Positions 45,790 through 56,197 of a stretch of 64,000 nt of DNA are shown in pieces. The stretch spans positions 2,521,501 to 2,585,500 of the forward strand of contig NZ_CP051630.1 in the NCBI RefSeq assembly GCF_012848855.1. Reading direction: 5' to 3'. This DNA is from Pyruvatibacter mobilis. Its GTDB lineage: Bacteria > Pseudomonadota > Alphaproteobacteria > CGMCC-115125. Position 1 is the stretch's first letter. Each line of letters starts with the position of its first letter. The translations under genes were made by a program, and so were the position numbers. The notes under the pieces are model-generated. The model worked only from the letters and a program-made list of their open reading frames with translations. It did no database searches and was not told the DNA's origin.

Positions 45790-48684
45790 ATGTCCGGAAC
45801 CCCCGTCACCAAGTCCAGCCATCTCTATCTGGTGGACGGGTCCGCCTATCTGTTCCGGGCCTATCACGCGCTGCCGCCGCTGACGCGCAAGTCGGACGGG
45901 CTGCCGGTGGGGGCGGTGTCGGGCTTCTGCAACATGCTGCACAAGCTGATCGTCGGCTCGAAGGCGCGGGACGACAAGGATGCGCCGACGCATTTCGCGG
46001 TCATCTTCGATGCCTCGGGCGACACGTTCCGCAACGAGATCTATCCCGACTACAAGGCCAACCGCGACGCGCCGCCGGAAGACATGGTGCCGCAATTCCC
46101 GCTGGTGCGGGATGCGACGCGGGCCTTCAACGTGCCGTGCATCGAGATGACGGGGTTCGAGGCAGATGACCTGATCGCCACCTATGCCAAGCAGGCTGCT
46201 GCGCTTGGCGCGGAAGTGACCATCGTGTCGTCGGACAAGGACCTGATGCAGCTCGTCGATGACCGCATCGAGATGCTGGACCCGATGAAGGACAAGGTCA
46301 TCGGCCCGGACGGGGTTGTCGAGAAGTTCGGCGTCGGGCCGGACAAGGTGGTGGAGGTGCAGGCGCTGGCGGGCGATTCCACCGACAATGTGCCCGGCGT
46401 GCCCGGCATCGGCATCAAGACGGCAGCGCTTTTGATCGATGAGTATGGCGATCTTGAAACGCTGCTGGCGCAGGCCGACGGCATCAAGCAGAAAAAGCGG
46501 CGCGAGAACCTGATCGAGTTTGCCGAGCAGGCCCGCATTTCGAAAAAGCTCGTGATGCTGGACCAGAACGTGCCGGTGGACGTGGCGCTGGACGAGATGG
46601 GCGTTGTGGAGCCGGACGCTGAAACGCTGATCGGCTTTCTGAAGGACATGGAGTTCAACACGCTGACCCGCCGCATTGCCGACGCGCTGGGGGCGGATGC
46701 GGACGAAATCGAGGCGGCAGGCGACCACAAGCCGGACGTGAAGCCGAAGCGCGCGGCCAACCAGGACGCAGGCGCCGGCAAGACCGGCGGCAAGCCGGGC
46801 GTCATCAACCAGGCGCTGATTGATTCAGCGCCGATTGACGCGGACGCCTATGAGTGCGTGACCGATGTGGCAGCGTTGGATGCCTGGGTCGCCGAGGCCT
46901 TTGCTGCGGGCACCATTGCCCTTGATACGGAGACCACCTCGCTTGACCCGATGTCCGGGCGGCTGGTGGGCATTTCACTGGCCACGGCGCCGGGCCGGGC
47001 CTGCTACATTCCGCTGGCCCACGGCACCCCGGCGGACGGCACGCTGGCGCTGGATGATCCGGCCCCGGAGCAAATCCCCCTCAAGGAGGCGGTGGCGCGG
47101 CTGAAGCCGCTGCTGGAGCATTCGGGCATCCTCAAGGTGCTGCAGAACGCCAAATATGATCTGGTGGTGCTGAAGCGGGTGGGCATCGACGTGGCGCCGA
47201 TCGACGACACCATGCTGATTTCCTACGCGCTGGATACGGGGCTGCACGGCCACGGCATGGACGCGCTGGCTCAGGAATTTCTCGGTCACAGCCCGATCCC
47301 CTTCAAGGAGGTGGCGGGCACCGGCAAGGCGCAGATCACCTTCGACAAGGTGCCGCTGGACAAGGCCACGCGCTATGCCGCGGAGGACGCGGATGTGACG
47401 CTGCGCCTGTGGCACAGCTTCAAGCCGCGGCTTGTGGGCGAGCGGATGGCCACCGTCTACGAGACGCTGGAGCGGCCGATGGTGGGCGTGCTGGCGCAGA
47501 TGGAAATGGCGGGCATCAAGCTCGACCCGGCCATTCTCAAGCGCATGTCGTCGGACTTCGCGCAGAAGCTGGCGGGGCTTGAAGCGGAGATCCACGAGTT
47601 GGCGGGCGAGGAATTCAACATCGGCAGCCCCAAGCAGATGGGCGAGATTCTGTTCGGCAAGATGGGGCTTGAGGGCGGCAAGAAAACCAAGACCGGCGCG
47701 TGGAGCACCGGCGCCGACGTGCTGGAAACCCTCGCTGCGCAAGGGCATGACCTGCCCCAGCGCATCCTCGACTGGCGGCAGCTCTCCAAGCTCAAGAGCA
47801 CCTATACGGACGCCCTGCCCGACTTCATCAACGAAGAGACGGGCCGCGTGCACACGAGCTATTCGCTGGCTTCCACAACCACTGGCCGGCTGTCTTCGTC
47901 AGATCCCAATCTCCAGAACATCCCCATACGGACGGAGGCGGGCCGCAAGATCCGCACGGCGTTCGTGGCCGAGGAGGGCAATGTGCTGATCTCGGCGGAT
48001 TACAGCCAGATCGAGCTGCGCGTGCTGGCGCATATGGCCTGCATCGACACGCTGCGCCAGGCCTTTGCCGACGGGCTGGACATTCACGCGATGACGGCGA
48101 GCGAGATGTTCAACGTGCCGATCGAAGGCATGGATCCGATGATCCGCCGCCGCGCCAAGGCGATCAATTTCGGCATCATCTACGGCATCTCGGCCTTCGG
48201 GCTGGCCAACCAGCTGTCGATTCCGCGCTCGGAGGCGGCCGATTATATCGACCGCTATTTCGAGCGCTTCCCCGGCATCCGCGCCTATATGGACGACACC
48301 AAGGCGTTTGCCCGGGAGCATGGCTATGTGGCGACATTGTTTGGCCGCAAGACGCATCTGCCGGAGATCAAGAGCAAGAACGGCGCCCAGCGCGCCTTCA
48401 CCGAGCGCGCGGCGATCAATGCGCCGATCCAGGGCTCGGCAGCCGACATCATCCGCCGGGCGATGATCCGCATGCCCGATGCGCTCGCGGCGGCCAAATT
48501 GCCCGCGAAGATGCTGCTGCAGGTGCATGACGAACTGATCTTCGAGGTGCCCGAGGCGCAGGCTGAGAAAACCATCAAGGTTGCGCGCCAGGTGATGGAG
48601 GGGGCAGCAGCGCCTGCCGTCGACTTGTCTGTGCCGCTGGTTGTGGATGCCAATGCGGCCTCAAGCTGGGCGGAAGCGCATTAG
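45790..48684 (+). CDS. polA: DNA polymerase I
   Basis: A 964-aa family A polymerase with all three activities. The N-terminal 5'-3' exonuclease starts LYLVDGSAYLFRAYHAL and includes SSDKDLMQLV and the helix-hairpin-helix GDSTDNVPGVPGIG. The DEDD 3'-5' exonuclease keeps ALDTETTSLDP, so proofreading should be active. The polymerase has motif A SADYSQIELRVLAHM, motif B RRRAKAINFGIIYGIS and motif C LQVHDELIFEVPE. The ATG at 45790 was chosen; 45769 is an in-frame alternative without support. It serves in gap repair and Okazaki fragment maturation. Confidence 0.98.
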   Translation: MSGTPVTKSSHLYLVDGSAYLFRAYHALPPLTRKSDGLPVGAVSGFCNMLHKLIVGSKARDDKDAPTHFAVIFDASGDTFRNEIYPDYKANRDAPPEDMVPQFPLVRDATRAFNVPCIEMTGFEADDLIATYAKQAAALGAEVTIVSSDKDLMQLVDDRIEMLDPMKDKVIGPDGVVEKFGVGPDKVVEVQALAGDSTDNVPGVPGIGIKTAALLIDEYGDLETLLAQADGIKQKKRRENLIEFAEQARISKKLVMLDQNVPVDVALDEMGVVEPDAETLIGFLKDMEFNTLTRRIADALGADADEIEAAGDHKPDVKPKRAANQDAGAGKTGGKPGVINQALIDSAPIDADAYECVTDVAALDAWVAEAFAAGTIALDTETTSLDPMSGRLVGISLATAPGRACYIPLAHGTPADGTLALDDPAPEQIPLKEAVARLKPLLEHSGILKVLQNAKYDLVVLKRVGIDVAPIDDTMLISYALDTGLHGHGMDALAQEFLGHSPIPFKEVAGTGKAQITFDKVPLDKATRYAAEDADVTLRLWHSFKPRLVGERMATVYETLERPMVGVLAQMEMAGIKLDPAILKRMSSDFAQKLAGLEAEIHELAGEEFNIGSPKQMGEILFGKMGLEGGKKTKTGAWSTGADVLETLAAQGHDLPQRILDWRQLSKLKSTYTDALPDFINEETGRVHTSYSLASTTTGRLSSSDPNLQNIPIRTEAGRKIRTAFVAEEGNVLISADYSQIELRVLAHMACIDTLRQAFADGLDIHAMTASEMFNVPIEGMDPMIRRRAKAINFGIIYGISAFGLANQLSIPRSEAADYIDRYFERFPGIRAYMDDTKAFAREHGYVATLFGRKTHLPEIKSKNGAQRAFTERAAINAPIQGSAADIIRRAMIRMPDALAAAKLPAKMLLQVHDELIFEVPEAQAEKTIKVARQVMEGAAAPAVDLSVPLVVDANAASSWAEAH

Positions 48685-48999
48685 CGGTCCGTGTGCGGCG
48701 CACCCTCCCATGGGCCCTCCGGTCAAGCCGGAGGGAGAGCGGTTTCTTTAATCGTCGCAAAAAACAACCTCTCCCCTTGCGGGAGAGGTCGGTGCGCAGC
48801 ACCGGGTGAGGGGGTTGGACCTGTCCATCTACACACCGTCAGAGATTTCACACCAAAGCTGCCGCCCCCTCACCTTCCCACCGCTGGCGCGGCGGGCCCC
48901 TCCCTCTCCCGCCAGGGGAGAGGGGCAGTTCTTGCAAGCTCCTCCACCCGCTGTCCCTCCGGCTTGACCGGAGGGTCTATCTGAGTGGGCAGGCTTGCG
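48685..48999. repeat. Repeat-rich intergenic region with copy 2 of the 48-bp repeat
   Basis: Between polA and ggt there is no gene. It holds CCCTCCGGTCAAGCCGGAGGG (about 48716-48736) and its inverse near 48954-48975, a CCTCTCCC-TTGC-GGGAGAGG hairpin (about 48769-48788), and 48865-48912, which matches 44461-44508 at 47 of 48 bases. These look like REP/BIME-type elements. Confidence 0.7.
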
Positions 49000-50535
49000 T
49001 CAGCCTTTGAGGAACACCCCTGCCCTGCGCGGGTCGCCGGCGCCTTCCAGGGAGCCGCGCTCATCGCGGGCGGCGATGTGGACGCCGCCGAAGAACATGT
49101 TGGGGTCGGGCCAGGGTTCGGTGATGTCGAAGTCGCGGGTCATGGCGTCGCGCTCGGCGTCGGGCCAGCCTTCCTCAAAGCTGAGCTTGGTGGCCTCGTC
49201 GGCACGGGTGCCTTCGACGTGGAGGCGGGGGTGCATGACGGCCTCTTCGGGGTGGGCGCCGCGGCCTAGCAGCAGGGCCGTCTGCAGGAGGGCTGAGCGG
49301 ATGCGGTTGGAGCCGCCGGAGCCCAGGGCCATCACCTTGCCGGCATCGTCATGGGCCAGCATGGGCGACATCATGGAGCACATGCGCATATTTTCCGCCC
49401 ACTGATGGAAGCCGCCGGGGTTGATGTCGTCCTCACCCAGCATGTTGTTGAGCATGAAGCCGCAGCCGGGCACCAGCGCGCCGCAGCCTTCCCCGTTCGA
49501 CACGGTAACCGACGCTGCGTTGCCGCTGCCATCCACCACGCTCACATGGGTGGTGCCGCGCAGGGCCTGGGGTTTCTTCTGCCCGTCTGCCTCAAGCTGG
49601 GCGCGGCGGGCCAAAAGCGCGTCCGGGTCGCCGTGGCATTCAGCACGCAACGTGTTCATCCATAACAGGGTGGCGGCGATATCCGGGGCCGGCACGCGCC
49701 TGCGCCGGTGGGAGGCCTCGAGCCTGTCGAGGCCCAGCGCCACCATGACCCCGCCGGTGGAGGGCGGCGGCACGGTTTCGATCCGCAGGTCACCGGCGCG
49801 TGCTTCCAGCGGCGTGCGGGTGGCAACCTCGTAGAAGCGCAGATCATCCAGGGTCAGGTGGCCGCCCTCATCATCCGCCTGCCGTGCCATGGCCTGGGCG
49901 ATCTCGCCCTTGGTCGCCAGCACCTCGCCCTCGCGGGCCAGGGCATCAAGCGCATCAGCGAGGGCCGCGTTCTTCTGCACAGCGCCTTCGGTCAGCAGCC
50001 TGCCCTCCGCATCGGTGAACAGGGCGCGCAAGGCAGGGCTTGCGGTGAGGATCGGTTCGACGACGGTGAGAAGATAGGCCTGGAACGCCGTGACCCTGAC
50101 GCCCTCCTTGGCGGCGCGGATAGCGGGCTCGGCGATCCGCGTCATCGGCACGCGGCCCAGGCGCTCATGCGCCCGGAACAGGCCGGGCAGGAGGCCGGGC
50201 GTTGCGGCAGCGCCGAGGCCGATATGAAAGGCTTGCGTGACGCTGCCGAAATCCACATGCACTTCGCGGAAGTCGATGTCACCGCGGGCGCGCTTGCGGC
50301 GTGGGGTTTGGGCGAAAAAGTCAAATACGCGGGTGGTGTCACCGCGCCCGGCATCACCTTTGCGGGCGGTCATGAAGCCGCCGCCGCCGGGGGAGGCCAG
50401 TATGGGCTCGGCCACGCAGGCAGCTAGCACGCCGGCGATGGCGGCATCGAACGCGTTGCCGCCATCCTCCAGGAGTTCGAAAGCCGCCGCTGCGGTGACC
50501 TCATGGCCCGCGGCGACGGCTCCCTTATGCGTCAT
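49000..50535 (-). CDS. ggt: Gamma-glutamyltranspeptidase family protein
   Basis: A 511-aa Ntn-hydrolase of the gamma-glutamyltranspeptidase family, which hydrolyses or transfers gamma-glutamyl groups. The autocleavage site and nucleophile is the Thr in RGTTHVSVVDGSGNAAS, followed by VSNGEGCGALVPGCGFMLNNML. It starts at once with the mature fold (GAVAAGHEVTAAAAFELLEDGGNA) and has no signal peptide, so it is probably cytoplasmic or exported in another way. It lies 21 bp after pckA on the same strand. The substrate is uncertain. Confidence 0.9.
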   Translation of the reverse strand: MTHKGAVAAGHEVTAAAAFELLEDGGNAFDAAIAGVLAACVAEPILASPGGGGFMTARKGDAGRGDTTRVFDFFAQTPRRKRARGDIDFREVHVDFGSVTQAFHIGLGAAATPGLLPGLFRAHERLGRVPMTRIAEPAIRAAKEGVRVTAFQAYLLTVVEPILTASPALRALFTDAEGRLLTEGAVQKNAALADALDALAREGEVLATKGEIAQAMARQADDEGGHLTLDDLRFYEVATRTPLEARAGDLRIETVPPPSTGGVMVALGLDRLEASHRRRRVPAPDIAATLLWMNTLRAECHGDPDALLARRAQLEADGQKKPQALRGTTHVSVVDGSGNAASVTVSNGEGCGALVPGCGFMLNNMLGEDDINPGGFHQWAENMRMCSMMSPMLAHDDAGKVMALGSGGSNRIRSALLQTALLLGRGAHPEEAVMHPRLHVEGTRADEATKLSFEEGWPDAERDAMTRDFDITEPWPDPNMFFGGVHIAARDERGSLEGAGDPRRAGVFLKG

Positions 50536-50556
50536 GATCTGTCCGTTGCCTGACGG

Positions 50557-52170
50557 TTATTCGGCAGCGGCGGCCTGGATCGGCGCTGCGTCGCGCACGT
50601 CCGGGTCCACGTGATCTTCGAACTTCTTGAAGTTGTCGATGAACATGGAGACGAGCGCCTTAGCCTGCTTGTCGTAGGCGTCCGCATCGGCCCAGGTGCC
50701 GCGCGGGTTGAGCAGCTTTTCGTCCACGCCGGTGACGGAGACCGGCACTTCGAAGCCGAAATTCGGGTCAACGCGCATCTCGGCGTCGAGCAGGCTGCCG
50801 TCGAGCGCTGCGTTGAGCAGGGCACGGGTTTCCTTGATCGGCATGCGGTGGCCGACGCCATAGACGCCGCCGGTCCAGCCGGTGTTGACCAGCCAGCAAT
50901 TCACATCATGCTCGTTGATCAGGGCACGGAGCAGATTGCCGTACTCGCTGGGGTGGCGCGACATGAAGGGCGCACCGAAGCAGGTGGAGAAGGTGGCTTC
51001 CGGCTCGGTCACGCCCTTTTCGGTGCCCGCCACCTTGGCGGTGTAACCGGACAGGAAGTGATACATGGCCTGGCTCGGGGTGAGCTTGGCGATGGGCGGC
51101 AGCACACCGAAGGCGTCAGCCGTCAGCATGATGATGGTGTTGGGCTGGCCTGCAACGCCGGTGAGGCTGGCATTGGGGATGTAGCTGATCGGATAGGCGC
51201 CGCGGGTGTTCTCGGTCAGCGTCGCGTCGTTGAAGTCGAGCTGGCGGGTGTCCTCGTCCATCACCACGTTTTCGAGCACGGTGGCGAAGCGGCGGGTGGT
51301 CGAGAAGATTTCCGGCTCCGCCTGCGGCGACAACTTAATCATCTTGGCGTAGCAGCCGCCTTCGAAATTGAACAGGCCGTTGGGGCCCCAGCCATGCTCG
51401 TCGTCACCGATGAGCTGGCGGTCGGGGTCGGCGGAAAGCGTCGTCTTGCCGGTGCCGGAGAGGCCGAAGAAAATGGCGGCGTCGTCCTGCTTGCCGACAT
51501 TCACCGAGCAGTGCATCGGCATGATCTTCTTCGGCGGCAGCTTGTAGTTGAGCATGGAGAAGACCGACTTCTTCATTTCGCCCGCATAGGACGTGCCGGC
51601 GATCAGCACGATCTGGCGGGTGAAGTCGCAGGCGATCACGGTCTCGGTGCGGCAGCCGTGACGGGCCGGATCGGCCTTGAAGCTCGGCAGGTCGATGATG
51701 GTGAATTCCGGCGTGAAGTCATCGAGCTCGTTGGACATGGGCTCGATGAGCAGGTGCTGGATGAACAGCGAGTGCCAGGCATATTCGGTGACCACGCGGG
51801 TCGGCAGACGGTGGTCCTTGTCGGCGCCGCCGAACAGGTCCTGGACGAACAGCTCCATACCCTTGGCGTGGGCCAGCATGTCGGCGTGCAGGGCGTCGAA
51901 CTGCTCGGTGGTCATGGACTTGTTCGAGTCCCACCAGACCTGATCCTCGGAGGACGCGTCACGGACGATGAACTTGTCCTGAGCGGAGCGGCCGGTGTGG
52001 GCGCCGGTCTTGACGACGAGCGGGCCGTCGGCAGCGAGCTTGCCTTCACCGCGCTCCAGCGCGATCTCGACCAGGGACGCAGGGCGGTGGTTCCAATGGG
52101 CTGCCTTGATGTCGGTGAAGCCCATCTTGTCGAGGCCGTAGCTCGATGCTTTGGGACCGGTCTGTGTCAC
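50557..52170 (-). CDS. pckA: Phosphoenolpyruvate carboxykinase (ATP)
   Basis: A 537-aa ATP-dependent PEP carboxykinase that converts oxaloacetate to PEP at the first committed step of gluconeogenesis. Motifs are the P-loop [14 protein letters not shown], the kinase-1b [18 protein letters not shown], and [12 protein letters not shown]. It begins with GTG at 52170, with a GGAGA 9 bases upstream; the protein starts [15 protein letters not shown]. It is divergent from chvI, and in other Alphaproteobacteria pckA is controlled by ChvI, so a shared regulatory region is plausible. Confidence 0.97.
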   Translation of the reverse strand: MTQTGPKASSYGLDKMGFTDIKAAHWNHRPASLVEIALERGEGKLAADGPLVVKTGAHTGRSAQDKFIVRDASSEDQVWWDSNKSMTTEQFDALHADMLAHAKGMELFVQDLFGGADKDHRLPTRVVTEYAWHSLFIQHLLIEPMSNELDDFTPEFTIIDLPSFKADPARHGCRTETVIACDFTRQIVLIAGTSYAGEMKKSVFSMLNYKLPPKKIMPMHCSVNVGKQDDAAIFFGLSGTGKTTLSADPDRQLIGDDEHGWGPNGLFNFEGGCYAKMIKLSPQAEPEIFSTTRRFATVLENVVMDEDTRQLDFNDATLTENTRGAYPISYIPNASLTGVAGQPNTIIMLTADAFGVLPPIAKLTPSQAMYHFLSGYTAKVAGTEKGVTEPEATFSTCFGAPFMSRHPSEYGNLLRALINEHDVNCWLVNTGWTGGVYGVGHRMPIKETRALLNAALDGSLLDAEMRVDPNFGFEVPVSVTGVDEKLLNPRGTWADADAYDKQAKALVSMFIDNFKKFEDHVDPDVRDAAPIQAAAAE

Positions 52171-52903
52171 TGTCGCTGTCTCCGTTACCGTCCGCGCGCG
52201 GGGCCGGGCGGGACCACGTCCCCCCCTGACGCGCGAAGCTCAAATCTCTCAAAAACCGGCCCCTTGCGGGTCCGGCGACCGTCATGCAGGCGAAACCGCC
52301 TTGCTGCCGCTGCGTGAATGCAGCGTGGATTAACGCCTTGGCGCGGCAGAGTCGATAAGCAAAAGCCGCAATTCGTGCCGCTTTTTTCGGACCGTCCGCC
52401 ACGCTGCACGCCCGCCGCCCATGCAGGGCGCGGGCCAGCCGGCGCAGGGTCCGTCAAAAGCGGCCCGGAATCCGCCAAATTCCCTTGGCGTGCCGGGGGT
52501 TAGGGCCCCGGAATGCCAAGCGCGGCCAACTTAGGCTGCGTCATAATGTTGCGCAACATGGGGCCGGAGATTTCGGGAATTGCCGATGGCGGGAAGGAGT
52601 GCCGCCGTGCCCATTTTGCAACGGATTCGCATGTGGAAGGGCGGGACCGGCCCCGGCGCGGACATATCCGGGACGCGATGCTGTGCCGGGACGGCACGGC
52701 ACGGCGCGGCTATGCGATGGGCCTTCGCACCCGTGCGGGGCAGTAGGTCTTTGGCCCCGTGCGGAGAGGCTGTATGAGAATGGTATGAAGGCGGACCGGT
52801 CATCTTGATGCCCGATTCCCTGCGGATACCAGCCCTGCCCTCCCCGCGCGGCCGTGCGCCCGGGGTTGCGGCGAGCCAGACGGAAGAAAAGCGAACACAT
52901 AAA
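52171..52903. promoter_or_regulatory. Divergent pckA/chvI regulatory region with hairpin and palindrome
   Basis: A 733-bp gap without a convincing gene. CTTGGCGTGCCGGGG (52484-52498) and CCCCGGAATGCCAAG (52506-52520) form a 15-bp stem (13 paired) with a 7-base loop. ATGTTGCGCAACAT (52546-52559) is a perfect 14-bp palindrome that could be an operator. Promoters for pckA and chvI must lie here; the boxes are not assigned. Confidence 0.6.
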
Positions 52904-53653
52904 ATGCCGACAGTTGCCCTGGTGGATGACGACCGCAACATCCTCACCTCCGTGCAGATCGCGCTGGAAGCCGAAGGCTTTACCGTGCGCACCTACAGCG
53001 ACGGTGCAGCCGCGCTGGAAGGCCTTGCGGGCAAGCCCTGCGACATTGGCGTGTTCGACATCAAGATGCCGCGCATGGACGGCATGGAGCTGTTGCGCAA
53101 GCTGCGCCAGAAAAGCGAGATGCCGGTCATCTTCCTGACTTCCAAGGATGACGAGATCGACGAATTGTTCGGCCTCAAGCTGGGGGCGGACGACTACATC
53201 AAGAAGCCGTTCTCCCAGCGCCTGCTGATCGAGCGCATCAAGGCGGTGCTGCGGCGCGGCAGCCCGAAGGACAATGGCAAGGGCACGACGGCGGCAACAG
53301 CCCCTGCGGCAGCCGGAGAGGCTGCCGGTGCCAATGGGCGCGAGGCGGCTGGCGTGATCGAGCGCGGGCGGCTCAAGATGGATCCCGAACGGCATGCCTG
53401 CACCTGGGGCGGCAAGGACGTGACCCTGACGGTCACCGAATTCCTGATCCTGCATTCGCTGGCACAGCGGCCGGGCTATGTGAAAAGCCGCGACGCGCTG
53501 ATGGACGCGGCCTATGACGACCAGGTCTATGTGGATGACCGCACCATCGACAGCCACATCAAGCGCCTGCGCAAGAAATTCAAGGCGGTGGATACAGAGT
53601 TCGACGCTATCGAGACGCTCTATGGCGTCGGCTACCGCTACAAGGAAGATTGA
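52904..53653 (+). CDS. chvI: ChvI response regulator
   Basis: A 249-aa OmpR-family regulator. The receiver domain starts [16 protein letters not shown] and has phospho-acceptor Asp52 ([12 protein letters not shown]) and Lys in [16 protein letters not shown]-binding winged helix follows ([46 protein letters not shown] end). Between the domains is an Ala/Gly-rich linker of about 35 residues. With ChvG it controls envelope, acid and carbon metabolism genes in Alphaproteobacteria. The start at 52904 fits the receiver; an upstream ATG at 52805 would add 33 unlike residues. Confidence 0.95.
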   Translation: MPTVALVDDDRNILTSVQIALEAEGFTVRTYSDGAAALEGLAGKPCDIGVFDIKMPRMDGMELLRKLRQKSEMPVIFLTSKDDEIDELFGLKLGADDYIKKPFSQRLLIERIKAVLRRGSPKDNGKGTTAATAPAAAGEAAGANGREAAGVIERGRLKMDPERHACTWGGKDVTLTVTEFLILHSLAQRPGYVKSRDALMDAAYDDQVYVDDRTIDSHIKRLRKKFKAVDTEFDAIETLYGVGYRYKED

Positions 53654-53734
53654 GTAGCGGGGAAGACTGAGTAGCGGGCCCTCCCCGCTCTCACCACGCA
53701 CTCACAGCGGCACCAGAGGAAAGCCAGCCCGATC

Positions 53735-55501
53735 ATGACAGACAGCGCGCGCCGCAGCCGGGATGCGGGGCACCGGATCACCCGGTGGCTCAGGCAGGCG
53801 CGCGGGCGGATCACGCCGCTGATGGCGCCTGCCATGCGGGCCGTCAACGAGGTGCAGGTGCGCGGGCGCTTTTCCACCCTCACCCGGCGCATCGTGGCGT
53901 TCAACGTGCTGGCGCTGGCGCTGCTGGCGGTGGGCATTCTTTACGTCAACCAGTTCCAGGCCGGGCTGATCGACCAGCGCATCCAGAATCTGCGCGCCCA
54001 GGGCGAGATCATCGCCGGCGCGCTGGCGGAAGCTGCGACCGTCGAGCTTGAAACCCAGATCATCGTGCCGGACGGGCCGGTCCCGCAGATCGACCTGACG
54101 GTGGCCGCCCGCCAGGCGCCGATCGATCCCAACCGCGCCGCCGCCATCCTGCGCCGTCTGGTGCTGCCGACCGATGCGCGTGCCCGGCTCTACAACACCA
54201 ATGGCGTGATCGTGGTGGATTCCCAGTTCATCGATGCGGGGCGCGACGTCATCGCCTATGAGCTGCCGCCGCCGGCGCAGGAGGAACGGGTCACGCTTGT
54301 GGATTGGGTGAATGTGCTGATCACCAATCTCCTGCGCGAAGGCGACGTGCCGCGCTACGAGGAGCTGCCGGGCAGCCAGGGCCTCAATTACAAGGAAGTG
54401 CGCGGCGCGCTGAGGGCCGAGCCCACCGCCATGGTGCGGGAAAATGACCGCGGCCAGCTGATCGTGTCGGTCGCCGTTCCGGTGCAGCGTTTCAAGGCGG
54501 TGATGGGGGCGCTGCTGCTCTCTACCGAAGGCGGCGACATTGACGCGCTGGTGCGGGCTGAACGGCTGGCGGTGCTGCGGGTCTTCGTGGTGCTTTTGGT
54601 GGTCACGGTGCTGCTGGCGATCCTGCTGGCGGGCACCATCGCGGCCCCGGTGCGGCGGCTGGCGGACGCAGCCGAGAGGGTGCGCCGCCAGCGGCATACG
54701 CGGGTGGAGATCCCAGACTTCCGCGACCGGCGCGACGAGATCGGCGAATTGTCCGGCGCCCTGCGCGAGATGACGCGCGAGCTTTATGCGCGCATTGATG
54801 CCACCGAGCGCTTTGCCGCTGATGTGGCGCATGAGCTGAAAAACCCGCTCACCTCCCTGCGCAGCGCCATCGAGACCTTGTCGATCGCTAGGGACGACAC
54901 GGCGCGGGCGCGGCTGACGGAGATCATCAATCACGACGTGGTGCGGCTCGACAGGCTGATCACGGACATTTCCGATGCCAGCCGGATCGACGCGGAGATG
55001 AGCCGTGCCGAAGCCGTGCCGGTGGACCTCGCCGAGGTGGTGGCCACCTTCGTGCGCAACTACACCCAGTCGCGCAAGGGCACGCGCACGGCCGACATCG
55101 AGGTGCATTTCGTAGCGCCAGACACCACCGAACCGCTGATGGCGGATGTGATCGAGCTGCGCTTCGGCCAGGTGCTGGCGAACCTCGTGGACAATGCGGT
55201 GTCGTTCAGCCAGCCCGGCGACCGGGTGGAGATCGGTATGGTGCGCCGGGGCGAGGAAATCGAGATCACCATCGACGATACCGGCCCGGGCATTCCGCCG
55301 GACAACATCGAGACAATCTTCAAGCGCTTCTATACGGACCGGCCGGACCCGAGTGCCTTCGGCAACAATTCGGGCCTCGGCCTGTCAATCTCGCGGCAGA
55401 TCATGCAGGCGCATGGCGGCTCGCTGCATGCGGAGAACCGGGTGGATGAGGCAGGCGACATCACCGGCGCGCGCTTCGTCATCCGGCTACCGGCAGCATG
55501 A
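53735..55501 (+). CDS. chvG: ChvG sensor histidine kinase
   Basis: A 588-aa membrane histidine kinase. Two membrane segments (about residues 57-75 and 285-310) flank a periplasmic sensor domain. HAMP follows, then HisKA with the phosphorylated His366 in FAADVAHELKNPLTSLRS, the N-box QVLANLVDNAVSFS, G1 IDDTGPGIPPDN and the F-box/G2 KRFYTDRPD...NSGLGLSISRQI. It phosphorylates ChvI. The stop overlaps hprK by 4 bp, so sensing is genetically tied to the PTS regulator. Confidence 0.95.
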   Translation: MTDSARRSRDAGHRITRWLRQARGRITPLMAPAMRAVNEVQVRGRFSTLTRRIVAFNVLALALLAVGILYVNQFQAGLIDQRIQNLRAQGEIIAGALAEAATVELETQIIVPDGPVPQIDLTVAARQAPIDPNRAAAILRRLVLPTDARARLYNTNGVIVVDSQFIDAGRDVIAYELPPPAQEERVTLVDWVNVLITNLLREGDVPRYEELPGSQGLNYKEVRGALRAEPTAMVRENDRGQLIVSVAVPVQRFKAVMGALLLSTEGGDIDALVRAERLAVLRVFVVLLVVTVLLAILLAGTIAAPVRRLADAAERVRRQRHTRVEIPDFRDRRDEIGELSGALREMTRELYARIDATERFAADVAHELKNPLTSLRSAIETLSIARDDTARARLTEIINHDVVRLDRLITDISDASRIDAEMSRAEAVPVDLAEVVATFVRNYTQSRKGTRTADIEVHFVAPDTTEPLMADVIELRFGQVLANLVDNAVSFSQPGDRVEIGMVRRGEEIEITIDDTGPGIPPDNIETIFKRFYTDRPDPSAFGNNSGLGLSISRQIMQAHGGSLHAENRVDEAGDITGARFVIRLPAA

Positions 55502-56010
55502 CGGCTGACGCGGCATCTCAGGCTCAGCCCCTGCACGGCACCTGCCTTGCCCGGCGCGGCCGCTGCGTGCTGCTGCGGGGGGCATCCGGCAGCGGCAAAT
55601 CCGATCTGGCGCTGCGCTTTCTCGACCGCTTTGCCGATGCCTGGCTGATCGCCGATGACCGGGTGCTGCTGGAGGCCCGGGACGGCGCGCTCTACCCCAA
55701 AGCGCCCGCGCCGCTGCAAGGGCTTCTGGAAGTGCGCGGGCTGGGGCTGGTGCGCCGGTCGGTGCCTGCCCGTGACGCGGTGCCGCCGCTGGCGCTGATC
55801 GTTGATCTCGACACGCCGGACGCCATTGCCCGCATTGCCGAACCGCGCACGGACAGCCTGCACGGGGTGACGCTGCCGCTGGTGGCGCTGGCGCCCTTCG
55901 AGGGCTCCGCCCCGCTGAAACTCGCTCTGGCGCTTGAAACGATCGGCGTGGCTCCGGGCGCAGGGCCTGTGCTGTCCGGCTTTGCCGGGGATGACGGGCT
56001 GCTCGGCTGA
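55498..56010 (+). CDS. hprK: HPr kinase/phosphorylase, short alphaproteobacterial form
   Basis: A 170-aa HprK with only the C-terminal kinase domain, as usual in Alphaproteobacteria (Gram-positive HprK is about 310 aa). The P-loop is GASGSGKSDLALRF (28-41), followed by LIADDRVLLEARDG and the EVRGLGLVRR signature. It should phosphorylate the regulatory Ser of HPr and so control carbon or nitrogen signalling. It is coupled to chvG; the EIIA gene follows after 187 bp. Confidence 0.94.
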   Translation: MTADAASQAQPLHGTCLARRGRCVLLRGASGSGKSDLALRFLDRFADAWLIADDRVLLEARDGALYPKAPAPLQGLLEVRGLGLVRRSVPARDAVPPLALIVDLDTPDAIARIAEPRTDSLHGVTLPLVALAPFEGSAPLKLALALETIGVAPGAGPVLSGFAGDDGLLG

Positions 56011-56197
56011 ACGGGGCCTTCAGCGCCAGGGTGGGAGCAGGTGCGGGTTTTTTTCGCACCCGCGTCAATTATCCTTGCAATGGGGGGCCGGAACGCGGTG
56101 TGATCTGGCCTTCTCCCGCGCGTGCTGAGCCGTTTACAGCGGCACGTGTACAGGCGCGGTTCACCAGTATCTTTCCGCACACGGATCACGTCTTTCC

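Noticed and set aside
50611-52317. A 568-codon plus-strand frame opposite pckA
   Set aside because: Antisense shadow of a well-conserved enzyme gene; composition is not protein-like.
56040-56075. GGTGCG/CGCACC hairpin with a T-rich loop after hprK
   Set aside because: The T-run is in the loop and not after the stem, so it is not a convincing intrinsic terminator.
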